NCBI RefSeq assembly: GCF_000331515.1
Contig: NZ_AMZO01000016.1
Span: 186,001-250,000, forward strand
DNA from: Photobacterium marinum
Lineage (GTDB): Bacteria > Pseudomonadota > Gammaproteobacteria > Enterobacterales > Vibrionaceae
DNA: 64,000 nucleotides
Direction: 5' to 3'
Positions 56,014 to 64,000 of the stretch are shown piece by piece. The notes beneath the pieces were generated by a model that searched no databases, had not been told where the DNA came from, and was given only the letters and a program-made list of their open reading frames with translations. Every line of letters begins with the position of its first letter. Positions within the stretch are counted from its first letter, which is position 1. Position numbers and translations under genes: made by a program.

Positions 56014-56184
56014 ATGTTCAACAATGTGCCGACATTAACTCACGCGCAGCAGCAAAAAGCTGCAGAGAAGATCCATGAATTGATGGCCAAAGGCATCAGC
56101 AGTGGCGAAGCAATTAGAATTGTTGCTGATGAAATTCGTGAAGCGGAAGCGAAGCAGAACGCGGCACAGACTGAAGACGAATAG
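56014..56184 (+). CDS. yoaH: YoaH-family protein (UPF0181)
   Basis: A 56-residue protein beginning [20 protein letters not shown] and continuing with the conserved segment [20 protein letters not shown] and an acidic tail. It matches the YoaH/UPF0181 family, common in gammaproteobacteria and of unknown function. It has no strong ribosome-binding site. It is 66 bp behind nnrS and could share its transcript. A terminator follows the stop. Confidence 0.9.
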   Translation: MFNNVPTLTHAQQQKAAEKIHELMAKGISSGEAIRIVADEIREAEAKQNAAQTEDE

Positions 56185-56214
56185 TAATGCGTTCCAAACG
56201 TTAGCTGATTACTA

Positions 56215-56243
56215 AAACAGGCACCTTATGGTGCCTGTTTTTT
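56215..56243 (+). terminator. Terminator behind yoaH
   Basis: An 11-bp stem AAACAGGCACC/GGTGCCTGTTT, loop TTAT, followed by T residues. Confidence 0.9.
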
Positions 56244-56358
56244 CATCAAAATGTGCTGTTAATCTCATCTGTATTATCTTACCTTAGCAAACAGTTGCAT
56301 GCTGAAATAGAATATTAACTGTTCAGTTTTTAATTTTGGTAATCAAACGGGGGTCAGG

Positions 56359-56874
56359 ATGAACAACCGGTACCTTAAGGCGCGCACATTAGCCAGGGCA
56401 AAACATAAAAATCAAAAGTATGGAGATCGTCCTTATTATGTACACCTTGATGCTGTTACACGATTAGCTAGCCCGTTTGGTACTAATGCAATGATTGCTG
56501 CTCAGTTACATGATGTGCTGGAAGATACTGAGACATCCCTTGAAGAGCTTGCTGCTGACTTCGGTTATGTAATAGCAGATGCTGTTTGTTATATGACAGA
56601 TGGTAAGCTTAAAGATCGCAGAGCCAGAAAAGAGCAGGTTAACACTCGACTGGCATCGCTCGATCTTAGTGAAGAATCAGCAAGGATTGCGCTTATTGTT
56701 AAAGCCTGTGATCGACTTGCTAATGTAAGGGCAAGCTTGCATAGTCCTGAGAAGTATTTTTCTATGTATCAACAAGAACACCCGGCATTTAAGCAGGCGG
56801 TCTATCGTAAAGGTCTTTGTGAAGCAATCTGGTGGGAACTTGATAATCTACTCAGGCTATCAGAGGCCTCCTGA
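56359..56874 (+). CDS. Stand-alone SpoT-like HD hydrolase (small alarmone hydrolase candidate)
   Basis: A 171-residue single-domain HD protein related to the hydrolase domain of RelA/SpoT and to the short MESH1-type enzymes. All metal and catalytic residues of the Rel hydrolase have counterparts at matching spacing: His29 (PYYVHL), His51-Asp52 and Glu55-Asp56 (LHDVLEDT), Asp118 and Asn122 (KACDRLANV). The nucleotide-binding Arg of Rel is replaced by Lys20. There is no synthetase domain. Cleavage of the 3'-diphosphate of (p)ppGpp is plausible but unproven; other nucleotide pyrophosphates are possible. It is a single-gene unit. Confidence 0.85.
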   Translation: MNNRYLKARTLARAKHKNQKYGDRPYYVHLDAVTRLASPFGTNAMIAAQLHDVLEDTETSLEELAADFGYVIADAVCYMTDGKLKDRRARKEQVNTRLASLDLSEESARIALIVKACDRLANVRASLHSPEKYFSMYQQEHPAFKQAVYRKGLCEAIWWELDNLLRLSEAS

Positions 56875-56897
56875 ATCAAATCAGATTGAAGAACAAA

Positions 56898-56921
56898 AAA
56901 AGGGGCCTAACAGCCCCTTTT
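56898..56921. terminator. Bidirectional terminator between HD gene and nadE
   Basis: Stem AAAAGGGGC/GCCCCTTTT with loop CTAACA between convergent genes. Confidence 0.85.
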
Positions 56922-56943
56922 CAAGTTGTAATATCAGCTTCAA

Positions 56944-57789
56944 TTACTCTTCATCATCATAGACTGTCGGAATAGGCTGACGCTTGTGCTGAGTTGCCTG
57001 GTAGATTTCAACAAGACGTTCGGCAACTTCTGTTTCTACTGGTTTTCCTTCAAGGAAGTCGTCAATCTGATCGTAAGTTACCATCAGTGCATGTTCATCC
57101 GGTTTCTGAGGTGCCAGTTCTTCCAAATCGGCGGTAGGTACTTTCTTAACCAGAACTTCCGGCGCACCAAGATCAGCAGCAATCTGGCGAACCTGGCGTT
57201 TATTCAAACCGAATAGTGGTGCAAGGTCGCAGGCTCCATCACCGTACTTAGTGTAGAAACCAGTAATATTTTCAGCTGAATGGTCTGTACCCAACACCAA
57301 GCCACCCACGAGGCCTGCAATTTCGTACTGAGCGATCATACGTGCACGTGCTTTAACGTTACCTTTTACAAAGTCGATTTTTGCGTGGCACTCAGGAATC
57401 AGGCCTGTACCTTCCAGTGCGTTATGTGTGTTGGCATGAAGGCCGTCAACACCATCTTTGATATTAACGCTAACAGAGTGGGTTGGCTGAATAAAAGAAA
57501 GCGCCAGTTGTGCTTCATCTTCATCGTGCTGGATGCCGTAAGGCAAACGAACAGCAATAAACTGATAGTCTTGAGAATTTGTTTCGTCATTTAGTCTGTT
57601 GACAGCCAGCTGAGCCAAGCGTCCGCATAGGGTGGAATCAACGCCACCACTGATACCCAACACCAAAGACTTGCATCCTGATTGCTTAAGTTTACGTTGA
57701 ATAAAACCAACACGTCGCTGAATTTCAAAATCAACATTAATTTCTGGCAATACGTGCATTTCTGCACGAATTAGCTGTTCCATAGTCAA
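56944..57789 (-). CDS. nadE: Ammonia-dependent NAD synthetase
   Basis: A 281-residue NadE (275 in E. coli), catalysing the last step of NAD formation from deamido-NAD, ATP and ammonia. The ATP-pyrophosphatase P-loop is [10 protein letters not shown], and the metal-binding block [19 protein letters not shown] is complete. The start is read as TTG at 57789: GAGGA stands five to six bases before it, and the product [11 protein letters not shown] aligns with the E. coli N-terminus MTLQQQIIKAL. An ATG two codons later is the alternative. It is divergent from a NadD-like gene. Confidence 0.95.
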   Translation of the reverse strand: MTMEQLIRAEMHVLPEINVDFEIQRRVGFIQRKLKQSGCKSLVLGISGGVDSTLCGRLAQLAVNRLNDETNSQDYQFIAVRLPYGIQHDEDEAQLALSFIQPTHSVSVNIKDGVDGLHANTHNALEGTGLIPECHAKIDFVKGNVKARARMIAQYEIAGLVGGLVLGTDHSAENITGFYTKYGDGACDLAPLFGLNKRQVRQIAADLGAPEVLVKKVPTADLEELAPQKPDEHALMVTYDQIDDFLEGKPVETEVAERLVEIYQATQHKRQPIPTVYDDEE

Positions 57790-57966
57790 TGAATCCTCAG
57801 GGCACTGCCCACTATCTAGTCACTTAGCTTGGTGGAATGCAAAAAAAGTGAAATATGCATTAAACCTTTAACAAAATCATGCGATAACTCTAAGTAAGGA
57901 TCAATCCTGAACCTGCAATTAAATAGAAATTGTGGTTAATCAGTATAAAAAAGGGGCATTCTATTC

Positions 57967-58500
57967 ATGACAACATCAATTGCGGTGTTTGGTAGCGCAT
58001 TTAATCCACCGAGTCTGGGGCATAAATCCGTGTTGGAGCGCCTACAGCATTTTGATCGCGTCTTATTACTGCCCAGCTACTCACATGCTTGGGGCAAAGC
58101 AATGATTGATTATGATGCCCGTTGTGAGTTGGTTAAAGCGTTTATAGAAGATCTCGGACTTCCAAATCTCGAGCTTTGTCTGCTGGAGAAGGAAATAGCA
58201 GTTGGAAATGAATCAGTTACAACCTATGCTGTTTTAGAGGAACTACAGAAAAGATTACCAGATACTGAGCTGACATTTGTTGTTGGCCCGGATAATTTCC
58301 TTAATTTCGGGAAATTCTATAAATCAGACGAAATCTTAAAAAAATGGCAGATCCTAGCGTGTCCGGAAGTTGTCAAGGTGAGAAGTACGATCATTCGTGA
58401 GAATATTGTCAATAATCGCTCAATCTCACACCTAACGACTGAAAGAGTAGCTAGAATGCTTACTGATAAATTACATTACAGTTTTCGTGAATACGACTGA
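57967..58500 (+). CDS. NadD-like nicotinate-nucleotide adenylyltransferase family protein
   Basis: A 177-residue nucleotidyltransferase of the NadD/NMNAT superfamily. The N-terminal motif reads FNPPSLGH (12-19); the usual form is (H/T)xGH, so the first residue is Ser16. The second motif is VRSTIIRENI, the counterpart of SSTxIR. It sits opposite nadE, suggesting a role in NAD synthesis. A second, true NadD probably exists elsewhere in the genome near the lipoprotein/holA genes, so the substrate of this copy is uncertain. Confidence 0.82.
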   Translation: MTTSIAVFGSAFNPPSLGHKSVLERLQHFDRVLLLPSYSHAWGKAMIDYDARCELVKAFIEDLGLPNLELCLLEKEIAVGNESVTTYAVLEELQKRLPDTELTFVVGPDNFLNFGKFYKSDEILKKWQILACPEVVKVRSTIIRENIVNNRSISHLTTERVARMLTDKLHYSFREYD

Positions 58501-58558
58501 CCTTATGTGGTAAATTACTGCCCGCGTTGTGTTGGTCTTTGAAGTGGAAGGCTTGGTT

Positions 58559-59083
58559 GTGGATTGTAGTAACAGAAAAAATTTGATCTGTATTGTTCTG
58601 ACCAGTTTTACTTTCGTGTCCGGAGCAATGGCAATGCCGTGTCAACAATATGATATTCGTGAGCTTGCTGCATTAGGTGATGAATATCATCAGCATATCG
58701 TAACGTCGTGTTCAGTTGTGGAAGGCACTACAAACACAACCGCTACTCACACACATCCTACATCTAAAAAGTGGAAGCAGGATAGTCGGCCTAATGATGA
58801 TGAATTTTGGGATGATTGGTTAGGTGTAATCGACTCGCCGGTCATCACCACTAACTCAAATACAACCTACTATGGTGTTAATGTCTGGATGCCAGATAAA
58901 TACAAGGAAGAAGAAGCCCTAACGGTTGAGGATGCCAAAGAGTGGATAAAAAATCACGGCTTACAAATGAGTTTGGGCATGAGTGGTAATGATAAGAACT
59001 CTCCAAGAGTTCGTTTAGATTACCGTTGGCATGCTGATGAATTTGATGATTTTCATCTACAGGTTGAGATTCCATTTCAGTGA
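58559..59083 (+). CDS. Secreted protein of unknown function
   Basis: A 174-residue protein I do not recognise. The GTG at 58559 is chosen because GGAAGG lies seven bases upstream; it gives a regular signal peptide (n-region MDCSNRKN, hydrophobic core LICIVLTSFTFV, cleavage after SGAMA). The mature part has a Thr/His-rich, low-complexity stretch (NTTATHTHPTSKK), then WDDWLGVIDSPV and a C-terminal beta-rich segment ending LDYRWHADEFDDFHLQVEIPFQ. The final aromatic residue and alternating pattern are reminiscent of an outer-membrane or periplasmic strand, but no family is evident. Confidence 0.65.
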   Translation: MDCSNRKNLICIVLTSFTFVSGAMAMPCQQYDIRELAALGDEYHQHIVTSCSVVEGTTNTTATHTHPTSKKWKQDSRPNDDEFWDDWLGVIDSPVITTNSNTTYYGVNVWMPDKYKEEEALTVEDAKEWIKNHGLQMSLGMSGNDKNSPRVRLDYRWHADEFDDFHLQVEIPFQ

Positions 59084-59103
59084 TACTCTCATGAAAAACA
59101 TAA

Positions 59104-59135
59104 CAAAAAAGCGACGTTTGAAACGTCGCTTTTTT
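59104..59135. terminator. Bidirectional terminator
   Basis: Stem GCGACG/CGTCGC with loop TTTGAAA and flanking A- and T-runs, between convergent genes. Confidence 0.88.
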
Positions 59136-59166
59136 GGGTATCCAGATCGAGTTCTGCTGGAATATA

Positions 59167-59853
59167 TCAGGCCAGTGTCTCGCCAAGAATCGGCATTGCC
59201 AGAGCACTGATACTTTCAGCAGGAATACGCAACGCATCAGCAATTTGATTAAGTTTACGACCAGACCGAGATAGCTTGAGCGCTTCCCGTATGGTCATAC
59301 AGGCTTCAAATTCATTAGACGATACACCAGTTACTTTAGAAATAGCGTCTATTGCTGCACGATCAGTTACCTTGTCACCTTTTATCATTCGACTAAGCTG
59401 TAGGTCGAAGTCAGCAGGAAGAGAAGGGCAAAGAGAATGCGTTTTAACTTTGAGTTTTGCTGCTTGATCAGCAATAACCCGAAGAAGATTTGTTGTCGTC
59501 TGATTTTGCTCGGAACACCGATGCTGCTTTGTATCTTCACGAAGCTCGTAGAGTAAAGCAGACAGCAAAGGCGTGACTTTGAAGAAGCCGGCATCACGGC
59601 AAACAGGCGTTGTCAGCCTTGCTGAAAATTCGACTTTGTCATACTTGGAACCTGGCAGAAATGTCAACGCATGCAGGCAATCGAACGGAATCCAAAAACC
59701 ATTACCTTTTGCGACTAAGAACTCTTGCTTACCTAATCTGATCAGGGCAGAGCCTTCAGAAACCACAATCATATATGAGGTATGGCTTTTACGACGTGAG
59801 CCAACGTGAAGATAGTTTTGGATACTGTGTGAAAATTCAATTGCCTGTTTCAT
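59167..59853 (-). CDS. AraC-like regulator with cupin N-terminus
   Basis: A 228-residue protein. The N-terminal half is a cupin-like sensor (about 25-90) with IVVSEGSALIRLGKQEFLVAKG and the following GNGFWIPFDCLHAL, the pattern of AraC regulators. The C-terminal half contains helix-turn-helix elements in the AraC arrangement (GVSSNEFEACM...REALKLSRSGRKLNQIADALRI). It is shorter than a standard AraC protein (about 250-300) and lacks the usual C-terminal recognition tail. AGAGACAG precedes the ATG. It is divergent from the acyltransferase gene; a 6-bp dyad TTGCTA-TGT-TAGCAA at 59957-59971 lies between them. The regulated gene is unknown. Confidence 0.75.
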   Translation of the reverse strand: MKQAIEFSHSIQNYLHVGSRRKSHTSYMIVVSEGSALIRLGKQEFLVAKGNGFWIPFDCLHALTFLPGSKYDKVEFSARLTTPVCRDAGFFKVTPLLSALLYELREDTKQHRCSEQNQTTTNLLRVIADQAAKLKVKTHSLCPSLPADFDLQLSRMIKGDKVTDRAAIDAISKVTGVSSNEFEACMTIREALKLSRSGRKLNQIADALRIPAESISALAMPILGETLA

Positions 59854-59956
59854 AGTCTGTCTCTAGCAAAAAAGCATGCACATATTGTTCTGTTTTGCTT
59901 GATCCGTCAATAACTGAGGCAGTTCACAACAATTTTTGACTGTTTTTTAGCTGAAA

Positions 59957-59971
59957 TTGCTATGTTAGCAA
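59957..59971. promoter_or_regulatory. Small dyad TTGCTA-N3-TAGCAA
   Basis: A perfect 6-bp inverted repeat with a three-base centre between two divergent genes. A regulator site is possible; no known motif. Confidence 0.3.
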
Positions 59972-60126
59972 CAGACAGAGTCAGGATTTTTAGGCTAATC
60001 TGCTTTTAATTTATACATATACGTGTGGTAAGACCTCCAACCATTTGAGTTGTGAGCTCTAGCCATTGGGTAAACGCATAAATCTGCGTAAAATGTCGCG
60101 GTTTTTATTTGATACGAAGCATAATT

Positions 60127-61233
60127 GTGCAAAAAGATAACGATATTTATAAAGAAATCCGCCCTTACAATGACGAAGAAGTAAGTGGCGCAATTCAGCG
60201 TCTGATTAACGATAAAGAGTTCATTACAGCTATTCTTAATTATCGTTTCCCTCAGCTGTCGGGTGTGCTTGGTTGGCTATTGATCCCATTGATCAAGCGT
60301 TTTTTGATCCGTAAATGGTCGAATGTAAAAACGGTTGAAGATGTTCAGTTTCAAGTTGCGAAGTACATGAATGCTACCATTGACCATTCATGTGACGGGG
60401 TAACATTTAGCGGCCTTGATAACCTTGACCCTAACCAGTCATACCTTTTCGTTTCAAACCACCGCGATATTGCGATGGATCCGGCGATGGTAAACTGGTG
60501 TCTGTTCCAGACTAATTTCAAAACGGTTCGTATCGCTATCGGCGATAACCTGTTGAAAAAACCTTGTGCGACTGAATTGATGCGACTCAATAAGAGTTTT
60601 ATTGTTAAGCGCTCAGCCAAAGGTCCACGTGAGATGATGAAAACGCTTGGTCTGCTTTCAAGCTACATTTCGAATTCACTTGAGACTGGTAACTCTATCT
60701 GGATTGCTCAGAAAGAGGGGCGGGCTAAAGACGGAAACGATAAAACTGATCCTGCCATTTTGAAAATGTTCTATATGGAAGGGCGTAAGCGTAAAGAATC
60801 TTTCGATGAGTTTATGCCTCAGCTGAACATTGTTCCTGTTGCTATTTCTTATGAAAATGACCCTTGTGATGTAGCTAAAGCAAATGAGCTTTATGAGAAA
60901 GCGACTTCTGGCAGCTATGAAAAAGGTGAGTTTGAAGATATCGAAAGCATTATTCAGGGAATTGTTGGTGAGAAGCGCCATATTCATGTGAGCTTCGGTG
61001 AAGTGATCAAAGCACCTCTTGAAACACCGGAAGAGCTGGCAGAAGAGATTGATCGCCAAATTACACAAAACTACCACCTGTTCCCTGCGAATTATATCGC
61101 AGCTGGAATAGAGCATGAATCTGCAACTGAAGAGGAAAGGAATCGTTTCAACGAGAAGATTGCAGATTTAACGGAGGGGGTAGCAGACATTCTGAAGAAA
61201 ATGTACGCTTTCCCTGCAATTAAGAAACAGTAA
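60127..61233 (+). CDS. Acyltransferase of the PlsC superfamily
   Basis: A 368-residue protein with the PlsC-type acyltransferase domain. The catalytic His112 lies in SNHRDIAMD and the glycerol-phosphate-site motif is AQKEGRAKDG. The family is longer than PlsC (about 245) and includes an N-terminal helical part (1-80) with a hydrophobic stretch and a C-terminal extension. It probably moves an acyl chain onto a lysophospholipid or related acceptor. The GTG at 60127 is chosen from the GAAG seven bases upstream; TTG 60109 is the frame opening. It is monocistronic. Confidence 0.85.
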   Translation: MQKDNDIYKEIRPYNDEEVSGAIQRLINDKEFITAILNYRFPQLSGVLGWLLIPLIKRFLIRKWSNVKTVEDVQFQVAKYMNATIDHSCDGVTFSGLDNLDPNQSYLFVSNHRDIAMDPAMVNWCLFQTNFKTVRIAIGDNLLKKPCATELMRLNKSFIVKRSAKGPREMMKTLGLLSSYISNSLETGNSIWIAQKEGRAKDGNDKTDPAILKMFYMEGRKRKESFDEFMPQLNIVPVAISYENDPCDVAKANELYEKATSGSYEKGEFEDIESIIQGIVGEKRHIHVSFGEVIKAPLETPEELAEEIDRQITQNYHLFPANYIAAGIEHESATEEERNRFNEKIADLTEGVADILKKMYAFPAIKKQ

Positions 61234-61303
61234 GTTTTTGATTGTTTTTTTTATTAGCACGGGGCAGTGGGAGCTGTAATTTCACTGCCTTTGTTATTTC
61301 TTC

Positions 61304-61864
61304 TCAGTACTGAAGGTTATTGTTGTGAGGACTTAATGTTCTGACAATTGCTTTTGGTGAAAGTACTTCTACTCTGCGGTTTTCTTTTCTTTCCTGCTCG
61401 CTTGGTCCTGTCGAAAGTTGCTCACTGCTTCCTGCCGCGACTAATTGTATTCTCTCTTCTTCTACACCAAACACAGATGAAATATAGATAGCAACACTAA
61501 ACGCTCGTTCATATGAAAGAATGATATTATCTTCTTCATCTGAGCTGTCATCACTGTGGCCAACAACAACTAAAAAACTGTCTGGATGTTGTCTTAAGCG
61601 AACCGCAATTGGATCCAGTAAAAACTGGCTTTTAACATTGAGGTCGTAGCTGTTTTTGTCGAAATAAATTACCTGTCGCATTTCAGGTAGTTCGGTCAGC
61701 AGAATTTGTGCGTTAGGAACGACAGTTGTGTTGTTAACCGTAACCGGGGAGCTGTTGCTGTTTTGTTTAGTGACGGTGTCACCTCCATTCCCACATCCTG
61801 TTACCAGACCAACTGATAAAAGAGCAGGAATGAAAGGCTTAAGCCGAGTATGAATGGGTGACAT
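61304..61864 (-). CDS. OmpA-domain lipoprotein
   Basis: A 186-residue lipoprotein with lipobox VTGC (Cys24) and a C-terminal OmpA/MotB peptidoglycan-binding domain (about 65-175). The domain contains IYFDKNSYDLNVKSQ, GHSDDSSDEEDNIILSYERA and the RKENRRVEV end; the Asp and Arg that grip diaminopimelic acid are present. It is Pal-like in build but the linker is long and low in complexity (NSNSSPVTVNNTT). It should tie the outer membrane to the cell wall. The start codon sits directly behind a strong hairpin. Confidence 0.9.
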   Translation of the reverse strand: MSPIHTRLKPFIPALLSVGLVTGCGNGGDTVTKQNSNSSPVTVNNTTVVPNAQILLTELPEMRQVIYFDKNSYDLNVKSQFLLDPIAVRLRQHPDSFLVVVGHSDDSSDEEDNIILSYERAFSVAIYISSVFGVEEERIQLVAAGSSEQLSTGPSEQERKENRRVEVLSPKAIVRTLSPHNNNLQY

Positions 61865-61868
61865 TAGT

Positions 61869-61899
61869 AAACCTAAAGTTTATTGATTACTTTAGGTTT
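61869..61899 (-). promoter_or_regulatory. 11-bp hairpin covering the ribosome-binding site of the OmpA-like gene
   Basis: Arms AAACCTAAAGT and ACTTTAGGTTT are perfect inverted repeats around a nine-base loop, ending four bases before the ATG. The only Shine-Dalgarno-like triplet, AGG, is in the 3' arm, so folding would hide it. It could also be a weak terminator for the LysR gene. Confidence 0.55.
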
Positions 61900-61954
61900 A
61901 GTTGATCTGTATGGAATGACAACTGCACTGTTGAGATAGTCAGTCAGAGTATTA

Positions 61955-62881
61955 TTAGACTGCTACCGGGTTTGGTTTGCGGTAGGGTGGAACTGCCATG
62001 CGCTCTGCCATAAAGTCGACAAAAGAACGAACTTTAGGTGCGAGATATTTACGTCTCGGGTATACAGCATAAATCGGAAGATCGACATCAGCCTTCCATT
62101 CTGGAAGTAACTCTACCAATTTACCAGTCTCAAGCTCATCAGTGATCAGATAAGTAGCCAGGTACGCAACACCAAGACCGGATACTGCGGCATCAAGTAC
62201 GGCAGGTGCATTATCAATTCGGTAATTACCCCGAGCTCGAATCGATTGACGAACACCATCCCGAGAGAACTCCCAGTTCACATATTTACGTTCACGGCTC
62301 TGGTAAGTAATGCAGTTGTGTTTACGAAGATCGCCTGGCACAGTCGGCTTACCATGTGCGGCAATATAGTCAGGTGAAGCTACAACTGAGAATTCACAAT
62401 CAGCAAGCTTACGGGCAACCATACCTTCAGGCGGATGCTCGTGGATTGCTACCCAACAATCGAAACCTTCTTCAAGCAGGTTAGGGCGGTGGTCAAACAG
62501 GCTAACTTCAAGTTCTAGATCCGGGTGTTCTTTTTGGAAGTCAGCTAATGCCGATGTAATGCGCGACTGACCAAAAGATTGTGCGAAGCCAATTCGCAGT
62601 ACACCTTTAATCTCATTTCTATAACCGGCCACCATAGCTTCCGCTTCGCTGACCGTATCCAACAGTTGTTGGCCATATTCAGAATATTGCTGGCCAATAT
62701 CAGTCAAAGCGACAGTTCGAGTACTGCGCTGAACTAATTGGCAGCCTAAGCGTTCTTCAAGAAAGCGAATCTGTTTACTGACTTGTGATTTAGATATTCC
62801 AAGTCTTTCTGCTGCACGAGTGAAATTTTGCTCATGACCAACAGTAGCGAGGATCACCATTTGTTGAAGGTTTTCTAGCAT
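61955..62881 (-). CDS. LysR-family transcriptional regulator
   Basis: A 308-residue LTTR of the CrgA-like subgroup. The N-terminal winged helix (1-60) has AAERLGISKSQVSKQIRFLE; the effector domain (about 90-290) follows. The ATG at 62881 is used since the frame otherwise opens only with a TTG three codons up. It is divergent from chrA over a 469-bp region, and a TTAC-N7-GTAA dyad of LTTR type lies there, so control of chrA is likely. The inducer is unknown. Confidence 0.9.
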   Translation of the reverse strand: MLENLQQMVILATVGHEQNFTRAAERLGISKSQVSKQIRFLEERLGCQLVQRSTRTVALTDIGQQYSEYGQQLLDTVSEAEAMVAGYRNEIKGVLRIGFAQSFGQSRITSALADFQKEHPDLELEVSLFDHRPNLLEEGFDCWVAIHEHPPEGMVARKLADCEFSVVASPDYIAAHGKPTVPGDLRKHNCITYQSRERKYVNWEFSRDGVRQSIRARGNYRIDNAPAVLDAAVSGLGVAYLATYLITDELETGKLVELLPEWKADVDLPIYAVYPRRKYLAPKVRSFVDFMAERMAVPPYRKPNPVAV

Positions 62882-63350
62882 AGGTAACAACCATAGTGGA
62901 ACAAGCCGGAAATTATACCATTGATTATAAACCGATAAATAAAGGCCAGGTCACACTGTCACATAATGACGCAGTAAAAATGTGTATTTATTGCCACCTA
63001 ATCAGTTTGAGTGAATCTCTATTTTTATCCATCAACACTGATTGAGCATATAAAAGATCAATGAGCTTGTGACATCTCCGAATATTATCCTGCCATTATT
63101 TCACTATCCTGTAAGTATTACAAAATAACATATTCAGTAAAAACAGCATCTTACTTACTTTGTTTTCATCTGTGCACAATGCTTTTGGCTTTTTGTAGCA
63201 AACTTACATGGTTGGTAAGTGCTTAGTTATTTGTGCTGATCTTCCATGATCTTTAGTTTGTTGATTAATTCTATCGATGTTTATTATCAAAACGAACGAT
63301 TTAATTAATTTATTGTGCGCAGATATTATGGGGCCTAATCAGGAGGTTTT
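62882..63350. other. Divergent intergenic region between lysR and chrA
   Basis: 469 bp without a supportable gene, A/T-rich. It holds both promoters and the LTTR-like dyad at 63202-63220. I see no other element. Confidence 0.6.
63202..63220. promoter_or_regulatory. LTTR-type dyad ACTTAC-N7-GTAAGT
   Basis: Fits the T-N11-A LysR box form (TTAC-N7-GTAA) and lies about 130 bp before the chrA start and 320 bp before lysR. A related CTTAC repeat occurs near 63151. Confidence 0.55.
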
Positions 63351-64000
63351 ATGTTGAAAGTAATGTGGCATTTCTTTGTGTTGGGGCTTTACAGTTTTGG
63401 CGGGCCAGCCGCACATATTGGCTATTTCCAGCGTGAATTTGTTCAAAAGAAAAAATGGTTAGATGAGCAGGATTTCACGCAGGCAGTGACGCTCTGTCAG
63501 TTTTTACCTGGTCCAGCTAGTAGCCAGTTAGGGATGTTTATCGGTTATAAGCAAGGAGGATACCTCGGGGCATTAGCAGCGTTTGTCGGCTTTACCTTTC
63601 CGTCATTTCTACTGCTGACATTTCTGGCGATGGGAAGTCAGTTATACAGTGATGCTCCGTTAATAGATACTTTGATTCAGTCAGCAAAGCTTCTGGCAGT
63701 TATTGTGGTTGCAGATGCTCTGTGGGGAATGGCTAAGAAGAACATCACAGATAAGTTGACGCTGATGGTAGCTGGTTTTACGGCTGTTGCTGTGTTTTTC
63801 AGTACAGGATTATTGGGGCAGATCACTCCTATCTTACTGGCTGCACTATTAGGTTATCTTTTGTCATTCCGTGCTGAGGACTGTGTTGATACACAACCAC
63901 CGCAAGCAATTCGTCCAAATTTTGTCTTGCTTGGTGTCTTTGTCTTAATCTTATTGCTGATGCCACTAACAGCTCAGTCATCGCAATGGCTTACACTCTT
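63351..64000 (+). CDS. chrA: Chromate transporter, ChrA family (3' truncated by window)
   Basis: The first 216 codons of a CHR-family membrane protein. The conserved motifs YSFGGPAAHIGYFQREF and QFLPGPASSQLGMFIGY are the FGGP and PGP signatures near the start, and further hydrophobic helices follow. Full-length two-domain ChrA proteins (about 390-400 residues) export chromate by antiport; sulfate-related or other anion transport is possible in this family. AGGAGG precedes the ATG at ideal distance. The gene continues past the window end. Confidence 0.92.
   Translation, partial: MLKVMWHFFVLGLYSFGGPAAHIGYFQREFVQKKKWLDEQDFTQAVTLCQFLPGPASSQLGMFIGYKQGGYLGALAAFVGFTFPSFLLLTFLAMGSQLYSDAPLIDTLIQSAKLLAVIVVADALWGMAKKNITDKLTLMVAGFTAVAVFFSTGLLGQITPILLAALLGYLLSFRAEDCVDTQPPQAIRPNFVLLGVFVLILLLMPLTAQSSQWLTL

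Noticed and set aside
60676..61116. 146-codon minus-strand ORF in the acyltransferase gene
   Set aside because: Antisense to a domain with catalytic motifs; no ribosome-binding site and no recognisable product.

Overview
This window reads as bacterial DNA from the family Vibrionaceae, probably from the second chromosome. The strongest pointers are the gene order pntA-pntB-vxrA-vxrB-vxrC, which I know from Vibrio cholerae chromosome II, a GlyGly-CTERM trypsin-like protease, an HlyU-family protein, an FMN riboswitch in front of ribB, and NsrR-type boxes before nnrS. I cannot fix the genus from sequence alone. A complete Pel polysaccharide operon, which V. cholerae lacks, points to a Vibrio, Photobacterium, Grimontia or Enterovibrio-like species.

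Layout. 1-8.4 kb: 3' part of an RND efflux pump gene, a secreted trypsin-like protease, a small nucleotidyltransferase-fold protein, the lipid A deacylase LpxR, the sulfurtransferase SseA, a PstS-like phosphate-binding protein and a diguanylate cyclase. 8.9-14.6 kb: ravA-viaA, then an NfeD protease/slipin pair. 14.7-26.7 kb: pelABCDEFG on the minus strand, with an intact c-di-GMP-binding motif in PelD. 26.9-27.9 kb: rlmF. 28.2-37.9 kb: an eleven-gene plus-strand operon with a DUF523/DUF1722 protein, a MerR-type regulator, a photolyase and eight further genes, most of them linked to lipid modification. It is preceded by TGTACA operator-like boxes and ends in a hairpin terminator. 37.9-48.1 kb: a GAF-GGDEF cyclase, the OLD-family nuclease YbjD, a glyoxalase, a YeeE/YedE transporter, a 5'-nucleotidase without signal peptide, a 30-residue small-protein ORF, ribB with its riboswitch, a BASS-like transporter, a DUF1127 protein and an HlyU-family protein. 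48.5-54.6 kb: pntAB and vxrABC. 54.7-64 kb: nnrS behind two NsrR-like boxes, YoaH, a stand-alone SpoT-like hydrolase, nadE opposite a NadD-like gene, a secreted protein of unknown function, an AraC-like regulator, an acyltransferase, an OmpA-like lipoprotein, and a LysR regulator divergent from a chromate transporter gene cut by the window end.

How the parts work together. Two diguanylate cyclases lie in the same window as the c-di-GMP-gated Pel machinery. The photolyase operon couples DNA repair to a Cfa-like methyltransferase that lacks two bicarbonate-site residues of true cyclopropane synthase, a flavin oxidoreductase, and several envelope proteins. It looks like a light or singlet-oxygen response that remodels membrane lipids, and it is the best candidate here for an incompletely described system. 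I saw no tRNA or rRNA genes, insertion sequences, prophage or CRISPR arrays.
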